A stretch of 49,271 bases of DNA, taken from contig JAAZEL010000048.1 of NCBI GenBank assembly GCA_012512325.1, forward strand, positions 1 through 49,271, written 5' to 3'. A model generated the notes under the pieces. That model was not told the origin of the DNA and searched no databases. It was given only the letters and a program-made list of their open reading frames with translations. Both the position numbers and the translations under genes were made by a program. This DNA is from Candidatus Fermentithermobacillaceae bacterium (GTDB lineage Bacteria > Bacillota > Sulfobacillia > Fermentithermobacillales > Fermentithermobacillaceae). Numbering within the stretch: the first letter of the stretch is position 1; each line of letters starts with the position of its first letter. This document shows, piece after piece, positions 1 through 7,472 of this stretch.

Positions 1-62
1 ACACCCATGTGACCAAAGACAGGCTCAAAGACGTGTATGCCAGGAGCCACCCAAGGGCATAG
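1..62 (+). CDS. xerD: Tyrosine recombinase XerD, C-terminal end (partial)
   Basis: Only the last 19 codons are in the window, read from base 3 to the TAG at 60-62. They encode THVTKDRLKDVYARSHPRA, which matches the usual C-terminal end of XerC/XerD recombinases (THVT..RL..VY...HPRA). XerD acts with XerC in chromosome dimer resolution at dif. In Bacillus subtilis xerD (ripX) also lies a little upstream of dacF and spoIIA, so the context agrees. The catalytic residues are outside the window, so XerC or another phage-type integrase cannot be fully excluded. Confidence 0.75.
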   Translation, partial: THVTKDRLKDVYARSHPRA

Positions 63-133
63 GCGGCGCTCATAACCTTCGGCTCAAGCAGGTATCCTAA
101 GGTACAGGACATCACGATTCAGGAGGGATATCT

Positions 134-1432
134 GTGACGCCGTACAAGACCACACCTTGGACTAAGGTATTATCCCTGTTCCTGTTTTTTTCTCTTTTGT
201 ACCCCGTGTCTCCCCTGGCGCATGCAGCAAGCCAGGCCGGTTTCGCGTCGGCGCATACAGCGGGGCAAGCCGGTTTCACCTTGGCATATGCAGGTGCGCA
301 AGGCAGTCTCCTCTTTGCCGGGGGGCAGGCTTCAGGCTTGACCCAGGCAGGCCCTGACCTCAGCGGGGTGGCCCCTCCCAGGGTGGATTCGCCTTCCTGT
401 GTGGTGCTGGATGCCACGTCAGGGACGGTCCTGTTTGAAAAAGACGCCCACACCAAGCGGGCTCCCGCCAGCATGACCAAGATAATGACCCTGGTGCTGG
501 CCTTGGAAGACGTGAATGCCGGAGTGGTGAGCTTGCTTGACGAAGCCGCGGCGTCGGAAAACGCCTGGGAGATGGGAGGCACTGAAGTCTGGGCTGAGCC
601 GGGTGAATCTATGCCCCTGGATGAGTGGCTCAAGGCGGTGGCCGTGGGGTCGGCCAATGACGGGGCCGTGATAGTGGCGGAATTCATATCGGGCACTGAA
701 GCCAACTTCGTGGAGCGGATGAACGCCAGGGCCCGGGAATTGGGTATGACCGATACCAACTTCAAAAACTCCCACGGACTTGACGAGGAAGGCCACTACA
801 CCACGGCTATGGATATGGCCATTCTGTCGAGGCACGCAGTTACCGTACCCCATCTCTTGGATTACACCAGGATATACCAGACCCCGTTCAGGGGCGGCAA
901 GAATGAACTTACCAATTTCAACAAACTGGTGTACCTGTATGAGGGCGCAGACGGGCTCAAGACGGGGATGACGAGCCAGTCCGGCTACTGCCTGTCCGCC
1001 ACGGCCCAGCGGGGCGATTCCAGGTTCATCGTGGTGGTGATGGGTGCCGAAACCCCGGATCAGCGGCTGAACGACGCTTGGAGGCTCCTGGATTGGTGCT
1101 TTGCCAACTTCAAGACAGTACGGGTCGTGGGCGCACAGCCGGTCTGCCAGGCACGGGTGTATAAGGGCAAGCATGATGTGGTGGATGTGATTACCCCGGA
1201 ACCCTATGCCGTTACCGTGCTCAAGCAACGGCCCGGGGAAGTCAAAAGGATCATAAAGCTGGAGAAGGTTACGGCTCCTGTGAAGGAAGGGGAACCCGTC
1301 GGTGAAATGGTGGTGGAAATCGACGGAGAGACGGTAGCAAGCTTGCCTTTGGTTGCCAGGAGCGAGGTGGAGAGGGCCGGCTTCATGGACTATGTCAAGA
1401 AGTACCTCAGATCCTTCATGGTCGGCAGGTGA
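134..1432 (+). CDS. dacF: D-alanyl-D-alanine carboxypeptidase (DacF-type PBP)
   Basis: 432-aa exported serine peptidase that trims the terminal D-Ala from peptidoglycan stem peptides. The GTG start is set by AGGAGG at 121-126. A signal peptide (about residues 8-31, ending AHA) is followed by a low-complexity Ala/Gly/Gln stretch with repeated QAGF (residues 33-75). The penicillin-binding motifs are all present: SMTK at 113-116 (S113 nucleophile), SAN at 173-175 and KTG at 276-278. A C-terminal PBP5-type beta domain follows, and the extreme C-terminus (FMDYVKKYLRSF) looks amphipathic, as in membrane-bound low-molecular-mass PBPs. Its place directly before spoIIAA identifies it as DacF, which in Bacillus acts on forespore or cortex peptidoglycan. 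Confidence 0.95.
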   Translation: MTPYKTTPWTKVLSLFLFFSLLYPVSPLAHAASQAGFASAHTAGQAGFTLAYAGAQGSLLFAGGQASGLTQAGPDLSGVAPPRVDSPSCVVLDATSGTVLFEKDAHTKRAPASMTKIMTLVLALEDVNAGVVSLLDEAAASENAWEMGGTEVWAEPGESMPLDEWLKAVAVGSANDGAVIVAEFISGTEANFVERMNARARELGMTDTNFKNSHGLDEEGHYTTAMDMAILSRHAVTVPHLLDYTRIYQTPFRGGKNELTNFNKLVYLYEGADGLKTGMTSQSGYCLSATAQRGDSRFIVVVMGAETPDQRLNDAWRLLDWCFANFKTVRVVGAQPVCQARVYKGKHDVVDVITPEPYAVTVLKQRPGEVKRIIKLEKVTAPVKEGEPVGEMVVEIDGETVASLPLVARSEVERAGFMDYVKKYLRSFMVGR

Positions 1433-1435
1433 AAA

Positions 1436-1460
1436 AGGAATTGCCCTCGGCTTGTCGAAT
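1436..1460 (+). promoter_or_regulatory. SigH-type promoter with overlapping Spo0A box, upstream of spoIIAA
   Basis: AGGAATT at 1436-1442 and GAAT at 1457-1460 are separated by 14 bases, the geometry of SigH promoters (consensus about RnAGGAwWW and RnnGAAT). TGTCGAA, an exact Spo0A box, lies at 1453-1459 and overlaps the -10. It sits between the dacF stop and the spoIIAA start, where the SigH- and Spo0A-dependent spoIIA promoter lies in Bacillus. The motifs are seen; the regulation is inferred. Confidence 0.75.
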
Positions 1461-1497
1461 ATGCTAAGGAAAATTTTAGCAGGGGCGGTGCGAGGGC

Positions 1498-1878
1498 ATG
1501 CAAATCGAATTCCATGTGGCACCCCTGTTTGCAATAGCCAGGGTATCAGGGGAACTTGACCTATCCTCCGCAGAGAAGTTCCGGAGCCTCATCGACCAAG
1601 AGTTGAGGAGGTCCGGAGTTCCCAATGTGGTGGTGAACCTCAGGAATCTTTCGTTCATTGATTCCACAGGGCTCGGCGTTCTCCTTGGCCGCCACAAGAC
1701 GGTGAAGTCATGGGGCGGCAAATTCATTCTCACGGACATCCCCCCCAAAATAGTATCCATGCTGGAAATGGCGGGCCTCATGCGTGTGCTGGAAACGGCA
1801 AGGACTGAAGGAGATGCGATCAGGCTGATTGAGTCTTGCCGGTACGCTAACCGGGAGGAGGCAAGCACCAATGAGTAA
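1498..1878 (+). CDS. spoIIAA: Anti-sigma F factor antagonist SpoIIAA
   Basis: 126-aa STAS-domain protein. In its unphosphorylated form it binds SpoIIAB and releases SigF in the forespore; SpoIIAB phosphorylates it and SpoIIE dephosphorylates it. The phospho-acceptor motif FIDSTGLGVLLGR is intact, with S56 matching Ser58 of B. subtilis SpoIIAA. The length is normal. The ATG follows a weak GAGGG-type site. The gene overlaps spoIIAB by 8 bases, so the two are translationally coupled. Confidence 0.97.
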   Translation: MQIEFHVAPLFAIARVSGELDLSSAEKFRSLIDQELRRSGVPNVVVNLRNLSFIDSTGLGVLLGRHKTVKSWGGKFILTDIPPKIVSMLEMAGLMRVLETARTEGDAIRLIESCRYANREEASTNE

Positions 1879-2278
1879 CCATGTATTGATCCGGTTTCCC
1901 AATGTATCATCCAATGTTTCCGTGGCACGCGTAGCTGCAGCAACCTTTGCGTCCTTCAGGGAATTCTCAATATCCGATATCGAGGAGGTTAAGGTGGCTG
2001 TTTCAGAGGCGGTGTCCAACGCAGTACTCCACGCCTACCCCGATTCCCAAGGGATGATTGAGGTTTTGCTGGAAAACCGCAACGACGGCATCCAAATCAC
2101 AGTCAAGGATTTCGGCAAAGGGATTGAGGACATAGACAAGGCAAGACAACCCGGGTTTACCACAATGCCCGAGCATATGGGGCTGGGGTTTACCTTCATG
2201 GAGTCTTTCATGGATGAGCTGCACATTGAGTCTCAACCCGGTAGCGGTACCACGGTAAGGATGGTCAAGAAGGCATGA
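1871..2278 (+). CDS. spoIIAB: Anti-sigma F factor / serine kinase SpoIIAB
   Basis: 135-aa GHKL-fold protein kinase that sequesters SigF and phosphorylates SpoIIAA. The ATG at 1871 is preferred over an upstream start because GGGAGGAGG (1854-1862) lies at the right distance and the resulting length matches the family. The ATP-binding boxes are visible: N box with E46 and N50 (VSEAVSNAV), G1 box DFGKG (80-84) and G2 box GLGF (104-107). It is the middle gene of spoIIAA-spoIIAB-sigF, and its stop overlaps the sigF start as ATGA. Confidence 0.97.
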   Translation: MSNHVLIRFPNVSSNVSVARVAAATFASFREFSISDIEEVKVAVSEAVSNAVLHAYPDSQGMIEVLLENRNDGIQITVKDFGKGIEDIDKARQPGFTTMPEHMGLGFTFMESFMDELHIESQPGSGTTVRMVKKA

Positions 2279-3015
2279 CTGTGGACATGGATCTCTTTGA
2301 AAGAGCCAGGAAAGGAGATCCGGAAGCCAGAGAACGGGTTTTCAAAGCCAACACAGGCCTTATCGGTGCTTGCATACGGAGATACGCAGGCTTGATCGAT
2401 AAAGAGGACTTGTTTCAAATAGGAGCCATAGGGCTGCTCAAGGCTATAGACAGGTTTGACCCCAAGTACGGCACGGCCTTTTCCACTTATGCCGTTCCCC
2501 TCATCCTGGGGGAAATCAGGAGGTACCTCAGGGATGACGGAGCAGTCAAGGTAAGCAGGCGTTTGAGGGAACTGGCCCTTGCGGCAAGGCGAATGTCATC
2601 GGCAAGGGAAGCCGACACAGGCAAAGCACCGTCGATGGAAGAACTGGCCCGTGAACTGGGAGTGGAAGTGGACTTGTTGTGCCAGGCATTGGAAGCAACC
2701 AGGCAGGTGCTGTATCTCGAAGATCAGCGGGCAGGGGGAGGAGCGGAAGCGTCACTCACAGGCGTCGTCGGATCCGCAAGGGATGCCTGGCCTGCCTGGT
2801 ACACAGGGGGCGGGCAATTTCTCGAATCACTCGACTTAAGGGATGCGGTTTCCGGGCTTGACAGTCCCTTGAGGGATATCATTGAAGGCCGTTTTTTCCA
2901 GGGAAAGACCCAGCAGGAAATCGCCAAAGAGCTAAGGCTTTCCCAGGCCCAGGTCTCCAGGCTCGAAAAACGGGCTTTACTCCTCTTGAGGCAAGCCCTT
3001 CTGGGTGAGGGGTAG
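2275..3015 (+). CDS. sigF: RNA polymerase sigma factor SigF
   Basis: 246-aa sigma-70 family factor and first forespore-specific sigma. Region 2 (about residues 22-95) has the DLFQIGAIGLLKAIDRFDP core-binding and FSTYA/GEIRRYLRDD DNA-melting signatures. Region 3 begins at VSRRLREL. Region 4 (about 195-240) has the TQQEIAKELRLSQAQVSRLEKRA helix-turn-helix. The ATG at 2275 overlaps the spoIIAB stop, so expression is coupled. A Gly/Ala/Trp-rich stretch (about residues 158-180) between regions 3 and 4 appears longer than in B. subtilis SigF. SigG is the closest alternative, but operon position decides for SigF. Confidence 0.96.
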   Translation: MTVDMDLFERARKGDPEARERVFKANTGLIGACIRRYAGLIDKEDLFQIGAIGLLKAIDRFDPKYGTAFSTYAVPLILGEIRRYLRDDGAVKVSRRLRELALAARRMSSAREADTGKAPSMEELARELGVEVDLLCQALEATRQVLYLEDQRAGGGAEASLTGVVGSARDAWPAWYTGGGQFLESLDLRDAVSGLDSPLRDIIEGRFFQGKTQQEIAKELRLSQAQVSRLEKRALLLLRQALLGEG

Positions 3016-3114
3016 CCGGCAGTATCCGGCCGCAAGGCTTGTTCTTGACGACCCCATGGGCTTTTGCATGCAGCCTTACAAGGGACACGACGGTTCTTTT
3101 TGGGGAGCGCAGGC

Positions 3115-3121
3115 CATACTA
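3115..3121 (+). promoter_or_regulatory. Candidate forespore-sigma (SigG/SigF) -10 element upstream of the spoVA operon
   Basis: CATACTA at 3115-3121 equals the SigG/SigF -10 consensus and lies 52 bases before the dodecin start, at the head of the spoVA genes, which are SigG-dependent in Bacillus. The expected -35 position (about 3092-3096, GGTTC) matches poorly, so this is tentative. Confidence 0.35.
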
Positions 3122-3173
3122 AACCCAGAGGGACACAACCCGCTATCAGCTGTGTCGAAAGGAGTTTCTCCCT

Positions 3174-3380
3174 ATGCCTGTAGTCAAGGTATTGGAAATC
3201 GTAGGCGAATCCGGTGAAAGCTTTGGGGACGCCGTGGTCAAGGGCGTCCGAGAGCTTGCCGCCAGGATACCCTCAATTGCAGGGGTGGAAGTGCTAAACT
3301 GGACGGCAAATGTCAAGGACGGGCAGATCGTCAAGTACAAGGCCAACATGAAGGTCGCATACCTGGATGAGGAGCCATGA
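3174..3380 (+). CDS. Dodecin family flavin-binding protein
   Basis: 68-aa protein with the dodecin pattern: VVKVLEIVGESGESFGDAVVKGV near the start and IAGVEVLNWTA..V.DGQIVKYKANMKVAY later. Dodecins form hollow dodecamers that store or buffer flavins. The tryptophan in LNW matches the position that stacks on flavin in some dodecins. AAGGAG at 3159-3164 sets the ATG. The stop overlaps the spoVAC ATG, so it is the first gene of the spoVA operon. Linking a flavin store to a spore-germination channel operon is unusual. The family call is firm; the spore role is inference. Confidence 0.88.
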   Translation: MPVVKVLEIVGESGESFGDAVVKGVRELAARIPSIAGVEVLNWTANVKDGQIVKYKANMKVAYLDEEP

Positions 3381-3826
3381 CGAAAGCCAACATCCGCGAG
3401 CAAGAAGCTTATTCGGTGTTTCTGGAAGACTTCCGGCCTAAGCGCCCCACATTTCGCAACATTGTAGTGGCGTTTTTCACAGGAGGCATGATATGTGCGG
3501 TGGGGCAGGGTGTGCTTTCATACTTGTTGTCCGGGAGTATGCCTGAAAAACAAGCCTATGCGCTGACATCTTCCGTAATGGTGTTCTTAGGCGCTTTCCT
3601 CACAGGGCTTGGTGTTTACGACAAGTTGGGAATCTTTGCCGGGATGGGGGCGGCGTTGCCCATCACAGGCTTAGCCAACTCAGTGGTATCGCCGGCCATG
3701 GAGTACAAGCGGGAAGGGTTTGTGCTGGGTGTGGGAGCCAGGATGTTTCAAGTGGCAGGGCCTGTAATCGTGTACGCCACCTTGGCCGCTACGATCGTAT
3801 CCCTCATCAAACTGTACGTTTTCTGA
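3377..3826 (+). CDS. spoVAC: Stage V sporulation protein AC
   Basis: 149-aa inner-membrane protein. With SpoVAD and SpoVAE it takes part in dipicolinic acid (Ca-DPA) movement into the spore during sporulation and out during germination. A soluble N-terminus (about 30 residues) is followed by several hydrophobic segments from IVVAFFTGGMICAVGQG to the C-terminal VIVYATLAATIVSLIKLYVF. Length and motif pattern match SpoVAC (about 150 aa). The start overlaps the dodecin stop (ATGA). Confidence 0.95.
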   Translation: MTKANIREQEAYSVFLEDFRPKRPTFRNIVVAFFTGGMICAVGQGVLSYLLSGSMPEKQAYALTSSVMVFLGAFLTGLGVYDKLGIFAGMGAALPITGLANSVVSPAMEYKREGFVLGVGARMFQVAGPVIVYATLAATIVSLIKLYVF

Positions 3827-3867
3827 ACGGGCCAACTTGTGGAACACTCAACCGGGAGGCGTGGCTC

Positions 3868-4878
3868 TTGGAATTCCATCGGAGGGGAACGTCTACCTGT
3901 GTATTCCAGGAAATGCCCGTCTTGGTTTCAGCCGCCGCCGTAGTGGGGCCCAGGGAGGGTGAGGGCCCTTTGGGCGACTTGTTCGATATGGTGTACAGCA
4001 CCACATTGTTGGGTGAGACTTCATGGGAGAAGGCTGAATCCAAAATGCTCAGGCAAGCGGTTGATCTTGCCCTGGCCAAGGCCGGCCTGGAAGAATCGCA
4101 GATTGACTTCATTATTGCCGGGGATCTTCTGAACCAGATCATATCCTCGGCGTACATGGCCAGGGAGTACGACATTCCCTTCTTGGGGATTTACGGCGCA
4201 TGCGCAACCATGTCAGAAGGTATCGGCCTTGGTGCTTTTCTGATAGCGGGGCGGTTTGCCCGCTATGTGGTTGCGGCATCTTCGAGCCATCATGATGCTG
4301 CCGAAAGACAGTTCAGGTATCCTACGGAATTCGGTCACCAGCGACCGCCTACAGGGCAATGGACCGCAACTGCGGCAGGGGCCGTGGTCCTGGGGGCACA
4401 GGGCAAAGGCCCCCGTGTGGAAGCGGTTACCATCGGGAGGGTGCAGGACTTTGGGATTTCAGAACCTAACGACATGGGTTCTGCCATGGCACCCGGTTTT
4501 GCAGATACAGTGTGGCGGCACTTCCAAGACATGGCCAGGCAGCCGGAAGACTACGATCTGGTGATCTCAGGTGATCTCGGGAACATCGGCTCTATGATCG
4601 CCCGGGAGCTCTTGCGCAGGAAGGGAATAGCCATTGATGACAGGCACCAAGATGCAGGGGTCATGCTGTACCATCCGAGCCCCGAGGTGGGTGCCGGAGG
4701 TTCCGGCTGCGGCTGTGTGGCCTGCGTGTTTTCGGGAAAGCTGTGGAAAGAGTTGTACAACAAGCAATACGGAAGGATACTCCTTGTGGCTACAGGGGCT
4801 TTGCACAGCCCTACATCTTGCCAACAAGGGGAGACCATCCCCTGTGTGGCCCATGCCGTGTCCATTGTGAGCGGATAA
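3868..4878 (+). CDS. spoVAD: Stage V sporulation protein AD
   Basis: 336-aa SpoVAD, the soluble DPA-binding component of the SpoVA channel, with a thiolase-like fold. Family hallmarks are GPREGEGPLGDLFD near the N-terminus, FIIAGDLLNQIISS, PFLGIYGACATMSEG and the Cys/Gly-rich GAGGSGCGCVACVFSG near the C-terminus. The start is a TTG placed correctly behind GGGAGG (3854-3859); this gives the usual family length (about 338 aa), and no upstream ATG fits. It is the third gene of the dodecin-spoVAC-AD-AE set. Confidence 0.94.
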   Translation: MEFHRRGTSTCVFQEMPVLVSAAAVVGPREGEGPLGDLFDMVYSTTLLGETSWEKAESKMLRQAVDLALAKAGLEESQIDFIIAGDLLNQIISSAYMAREYDIPFLGIYGACATMSEGIGLGAFLIAGRFARYVVAASSSHHDAAERQFRYPTEFGHQRPPTGQWTATAAGAVVLGAQGKGPRVEAVTIGRVQDFGISEPNDMGSAMAPGFADTVWRHFQDMARQPEDYDLVISGDLGNIGSMIARELLRRKGIAIDDRHQDAGVMLYHPSPEVGAGGSGCGCVACVFSGKLWKELYNKQYGRILLVATGALHSPTSCQQGETIPCVAHAVSIVSG

Positions 4879-4952
4879 ACACCGAGGGAGATCAAACAGG
4901 GTGAGCGAGGCGTGTAGCCAAGTGGGTCAAGTGAAAGGCAGGTGGTGACGGA

Positions 4953-5303
4953 GTGGCCTACGTCAAGGCTTTTCTCGTTGGGGGATTTCTGTGCGCCATT
5001 GCCCAGGCGGCCATGGACCTGACCAAGGCCAACCCGGCCATCATCATGGTTTCAGCGGTGAGCGCCGGGGCGGTCTTGTCCGGCCTTGGCCTTTACGCCC
5101 CCTTGGTGGAAGTCGCCGGTGCAGGTGCCACCATCCCCTTGCCTGGGTTTGGCCATACCCTGGTCACAGGTATGATGGAAGACGCTGCCCAGTGGGGCCT
5201 TTTCGGGATCCTTACCGGCGGTTTCAAAGCCGTGTCCGCCGGCCTGCTCTCTGCAGTGTTGTTTGGGTATCTAATGGCTGTCTTGTTCAACCCCAAAGGC
5301 TGA
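4953..5303 (+). CDS. spoVAE: Stage V sporulation protein AE (SpoVAEb type)
   Basis: 116-aa membrane protein completing the minimal spoVAC-AD-AE unit seen in many clostridia. It begins AYVKAFLVGGFLCAIAQ and contains AGAVLSGLGLYAPLVEVAGAGATIPLPGFG, the typical SpoVAEb core, ending in GYLMAVLFNPKG. GTG start preceded by an AGGTGGTGA site. No SpoVAA, SpoVAB, SpoVAEa or SpoVAF gene follows; the next gene is an unrelated protease. Confidence 0.94.
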   Translation: MAYVKAFLVGGFLCAIAQAAMDLTKANPAIIMVSAVSAGAVLSGLGLYAPLVEVAGAGATIPLPGFGHTLVTGMMEDAAQWGLFGILTGGFKAVSAGLLSAVLFGYLMAVLFNPKG

Positions 5304-5423
5304 ACGGGCCGGAACCGAAGGCGTACGAGATCTGCACGGTGCCGCGAAAAAGCTACCGGGTTTTTGAAGCACTGTCCGGTCGGCTTACATGTTGATGCTT
5401 GCCTGAGACGGCAGGCTGTGAGA

Positions 5424-5432
5424 TGCTATAAT
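5424..5432 (+). promoter_or_regulatory. Extended -10 promoter for the M50 peptidase / scp operon
   Basis: TGC-TATAAT at 5424-5432 is a perfect extended -10 element with no good -35. Transcription would begin near 5439, which lies after the ATG at 5431 and so argues that the protease starts at 5464/5467 instead. Confidence 0.6.
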
Positions 5433-5466
5433 GGACGTTGGTGATAAATTACTAGGGGGTACGGTG

Positions 5467-6114
5467 ATGCCGGATTCGCTCGTGGTGCTGATCTTGCGGC
5501 TTCCCGGTCTGCTGCTCGCCATAAGTGTCCACGAATACGCACATGCCAGGATGGCCTACCGGCTTGGAGACGATACGGCTGAACTGTCGGGAAGGATGAG
5601 CTTGGAGCCATGGGCCCATTTCGATATTGTAGGTGCATTGATGCTCTTGTTGGTGGGGTTCGGATGGGCCAAGCCCGTCCCGGTGGATCCGTATAGGCTC
5701 AGGGATCCCAGGCGGGACATGGCCAAGATAGCTTTTGCAGGGCCTATGGCAAACCTGATCACCGCCTTCGTACTGGAAGTTGTATCTATACTGCTTCGGG
5801 CCACATACAGGTTTTCGGGAGTGTGGGTTTACCTCCCCTTGGTGCTGCAGCTGGCGGCCACCATCAACGCGGGCCTGGCCATATTCAACCTGATACCCAT
5901 ACCTCCTCTCGACGGTTCGCGCATTGTGGAGCAGTTTATACCGTACAGATACCGGCATGTATGGGATGAAATCCAACGCTACGGCTTTATAATCCTCGTT
6001 GCCCTCTTGGTGCTGGGAGTTGTATCCCGGATCATGATGCCGTTGGTAACGGCGCTCATAGGTCTTGCTGACGGAGTGGCGTGGACTCTGTTGATGCTTT
6101 TCAGCAGGCTGTAA
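5467..6114 (+). CDS. Site-2-type zinc metalloprotease (peptidase M50 family)
   Basis: 215-aa multi-spanning membrane protein of the small M50 group (YwhC-like). The zinc motif HEYAH lies at 22-26 in a hydrophobic segment, and the third ligand motif NLIPIPPLDG (N141, D149) is in a later one, as expected for intramembrane proteases. The ATG at 5467 (or GTG 5464) is chosen because a G-rich site lies just upstream and the predicted promoter overlaps the alternative ATG at 5431. It begins an apparent operon with scpA and scpB. Its substrate is unknown; SpoIVFB is a more distant member with a different context. Confidence 0.9.
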   Translation: MPDSLVVLILRLPGLLLAISVHEYAHARMAYRLGDDTAELSGRMSLEPWAHFDIVGALMLLLVGFGWAKPVPVDPYRLRDPRRDMAKIAFAGPMANLITAFVLEVVSILLRATYRFSGVWVYLPLVLQLAATINAGLAIFNLIPIPPLDGSRIVEQFIPYRYRHVWDEIQRYGFIILVALLVLGVVSRIMMPLVTALIGLADGVAWTLLMLFSRL

Positions 6115-6129
6115 GCAGGTGTTGACGGG

Positions 6130-6813
6130 ATGAGCGTGTTGCAGCTGGCTCCCCTTTGCAGAAGGCTTAGGGAGCGTATAGAAGAAGGCCTGGTTGGCCT
6201 GGACGAATCGGTAGACCTTCTTGTAGATGCGTCCTTTCTGGTATTTGCCAAGGCTCAGTGGCTGATACCCCAATCAACCCCCTTTGAGGATGAGGAAACG
6301 GAACAGGATTGGGCTGAAGTGGGCGAAGATTTTGAGGACAGCCCACCCATCCTCAATGAAGAGGAGTTGACGGAAGTCACCGGGAAGGTCCAAGCGTTGC
6401 TGCAGCACTCTCAGTTCATGTTTACCAGGGGACATACCGCTTCCATAGACGAAGTGGGGCTGATAGAGACGGCGGCCATAGAGGCGTCGGAACTGGCCCA
6501 AGCCATGGAAACCCTCATGGCTCGGCTTGGGCCGCGGGAACGGACCGTTAAGATCATCAGGAGGAACTTCGCAGACCATATGAGGTGGTTCTGGAGACAG
6601 GTTACCCGGTTGGGGTCGCGCTACAAGGTGCTCCGGTTCTCCCTGTTTAGAAGCAGCAATATCCAGGATTCCGTGCTCAACTTCCTTGTCCTGCTGGAAC
6701 TGGTAAAACGTAGAAGAATTTCTGCCAGGCAGCCCAAGATGTTCGGGGATATCATGTTTTCAACGAAACGCGATACTATTACGGAGGCACATGATGGCGG
6801 GGGTACACCGTGA
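6130..6813 (+). CDS. scpA: Divergent segregation and condensation protein ScpA
   Basis: 227-aa kleisin-like protein. ScpA bridges Smc heads and works with ScpB in chromosome condensation. Identification rests on LDESVDLLVDASFLVFAKAQWLIP near the N-terminus, the C-terminal winged-helix segment NFLVLLELVKRRRISARQ followed by FGDIMF, an acidic middle part (residues 50-80), and overlap with scpB (GTGA). The usual N-terminal FEGPLDLLL motif is not recognisable and the middle is very divergent, so a search might return only an unknown. Without scpB next door the call would be weaker. Confidence 0.75.
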   Translation: MSVLQLAPLCRRLRERIEEGLVGLDESVDLLVDASFLVFAKAQWLIPQSTPFEDEETEQDWAEVGEDFEDSPPILNEEELTEVTGKVQALLQHSQFMFTRGHTASIDEVGLIETAAIEASELAQAMETLMARLGPRERTVKIIRRNFADHMRWFWRQVTRLGSRYKVLRFSLFRSSNIQDSVLNFLVLLELVKRRRISARQPKMFGDIMFSTKRDTITEAHDGGGTP

Positions 6814-7385
6814 CCGGAGGTAAAGCAGGTCATCTTTCTAAGGAGGCGGCTGGATTGAGACTTGATGCCCTGATAGAAGCTATCTTGTTTTGTTCCAGTG
6901 AACCGGTGTCGGTGTCGAAGCTGTCCCAGGCCTTGGAAGTGCCGCCTGAACAAATTGAGGAAGCGGTCAGTGCCCTCGATGAGCTATATGCCGGCCGAGG
7001 CATCTTCATCCAGAAGGTTGCAGGAGGGCTTAGGATTGCAACCAGGCCTGAGTACGGGGAGATAATCTCACAGGCATTTACCCGGAAAATCCCTGTTGCC
7101 TTGTCCAAGGGCGCCCTGGAGACCTTGGCGGTAGTGGCTTATTGCCAGCCTGTTACCAGAAGGGATATCCAGTCTATAAGGGGCGTGAACCCTGACGCCA
7201 GTCTCGAGACCCTCTTGGAAAAGGGGCTGATAAAGGAGCTTGGGCGCAAGAACACACTGGGACGGCCCAAGCTTTACGGGACCACAGATGAATTTCTCAA
7301 GAAGGCCTCACTCATTTCCCTTTCCGACTTACCCCCGATAGAGTCACTCAAGGACGAAGCGGGTTCCGGCGATACCGCTGACTAG
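6810..7385 (+). CDS. scpB: Segregation and condensation protein ScpB
   Basis: 191-aa tandem winged-helix protein of the Smc-ScpAB complex. Clear signatures are LIEAILFCSSEPVSVSKL at the N-terminus, LSKGALETLAVVAYCQPVTR with IRGVNPDASLETLLEKGLI in the second domain, and GRPKLYGTTDEFL near the end. The GTG start overlaps the scpA stop. Length is typical. Confidence 0.96.
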   Translation: MTGGKAGHLSKEAAGLRLDALIEAILFCSSEPVSVSKLSQALEVPPEQIEEAVSALDELYAGRGIFIQKVAGGLRIATRPEYGEIISQAFTRKIPVALSKGALETLAVVAYCQPVTRRDIQSIRGVNPDASLETLLEKGLIKELGRKNTLGRPKLYGTTDEFLKKASLISLSDLPPIESLKDEAGSGDTAD

Positions 7386-7472
7386 CCTAGTTGAAATTTC
7401 AATAAATGGGCTGAGCCCGGGACATGCTATTGAAAAGGCCTTGCATGAACGCTTTGTACGAAAGGGACAGGC

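Noticed and set aside
5431-5466. Earlier ATG start for the M50 peptidase at 5431
   Set aside because: It overlaps the TATAAT of the predicted promoter, so it would lie before the transcript start.
7386-7472. Gap between scpB and the DUF2953-like gene as a promoter
   Set aside because: No convincing -10 and -35 pair could be placed.
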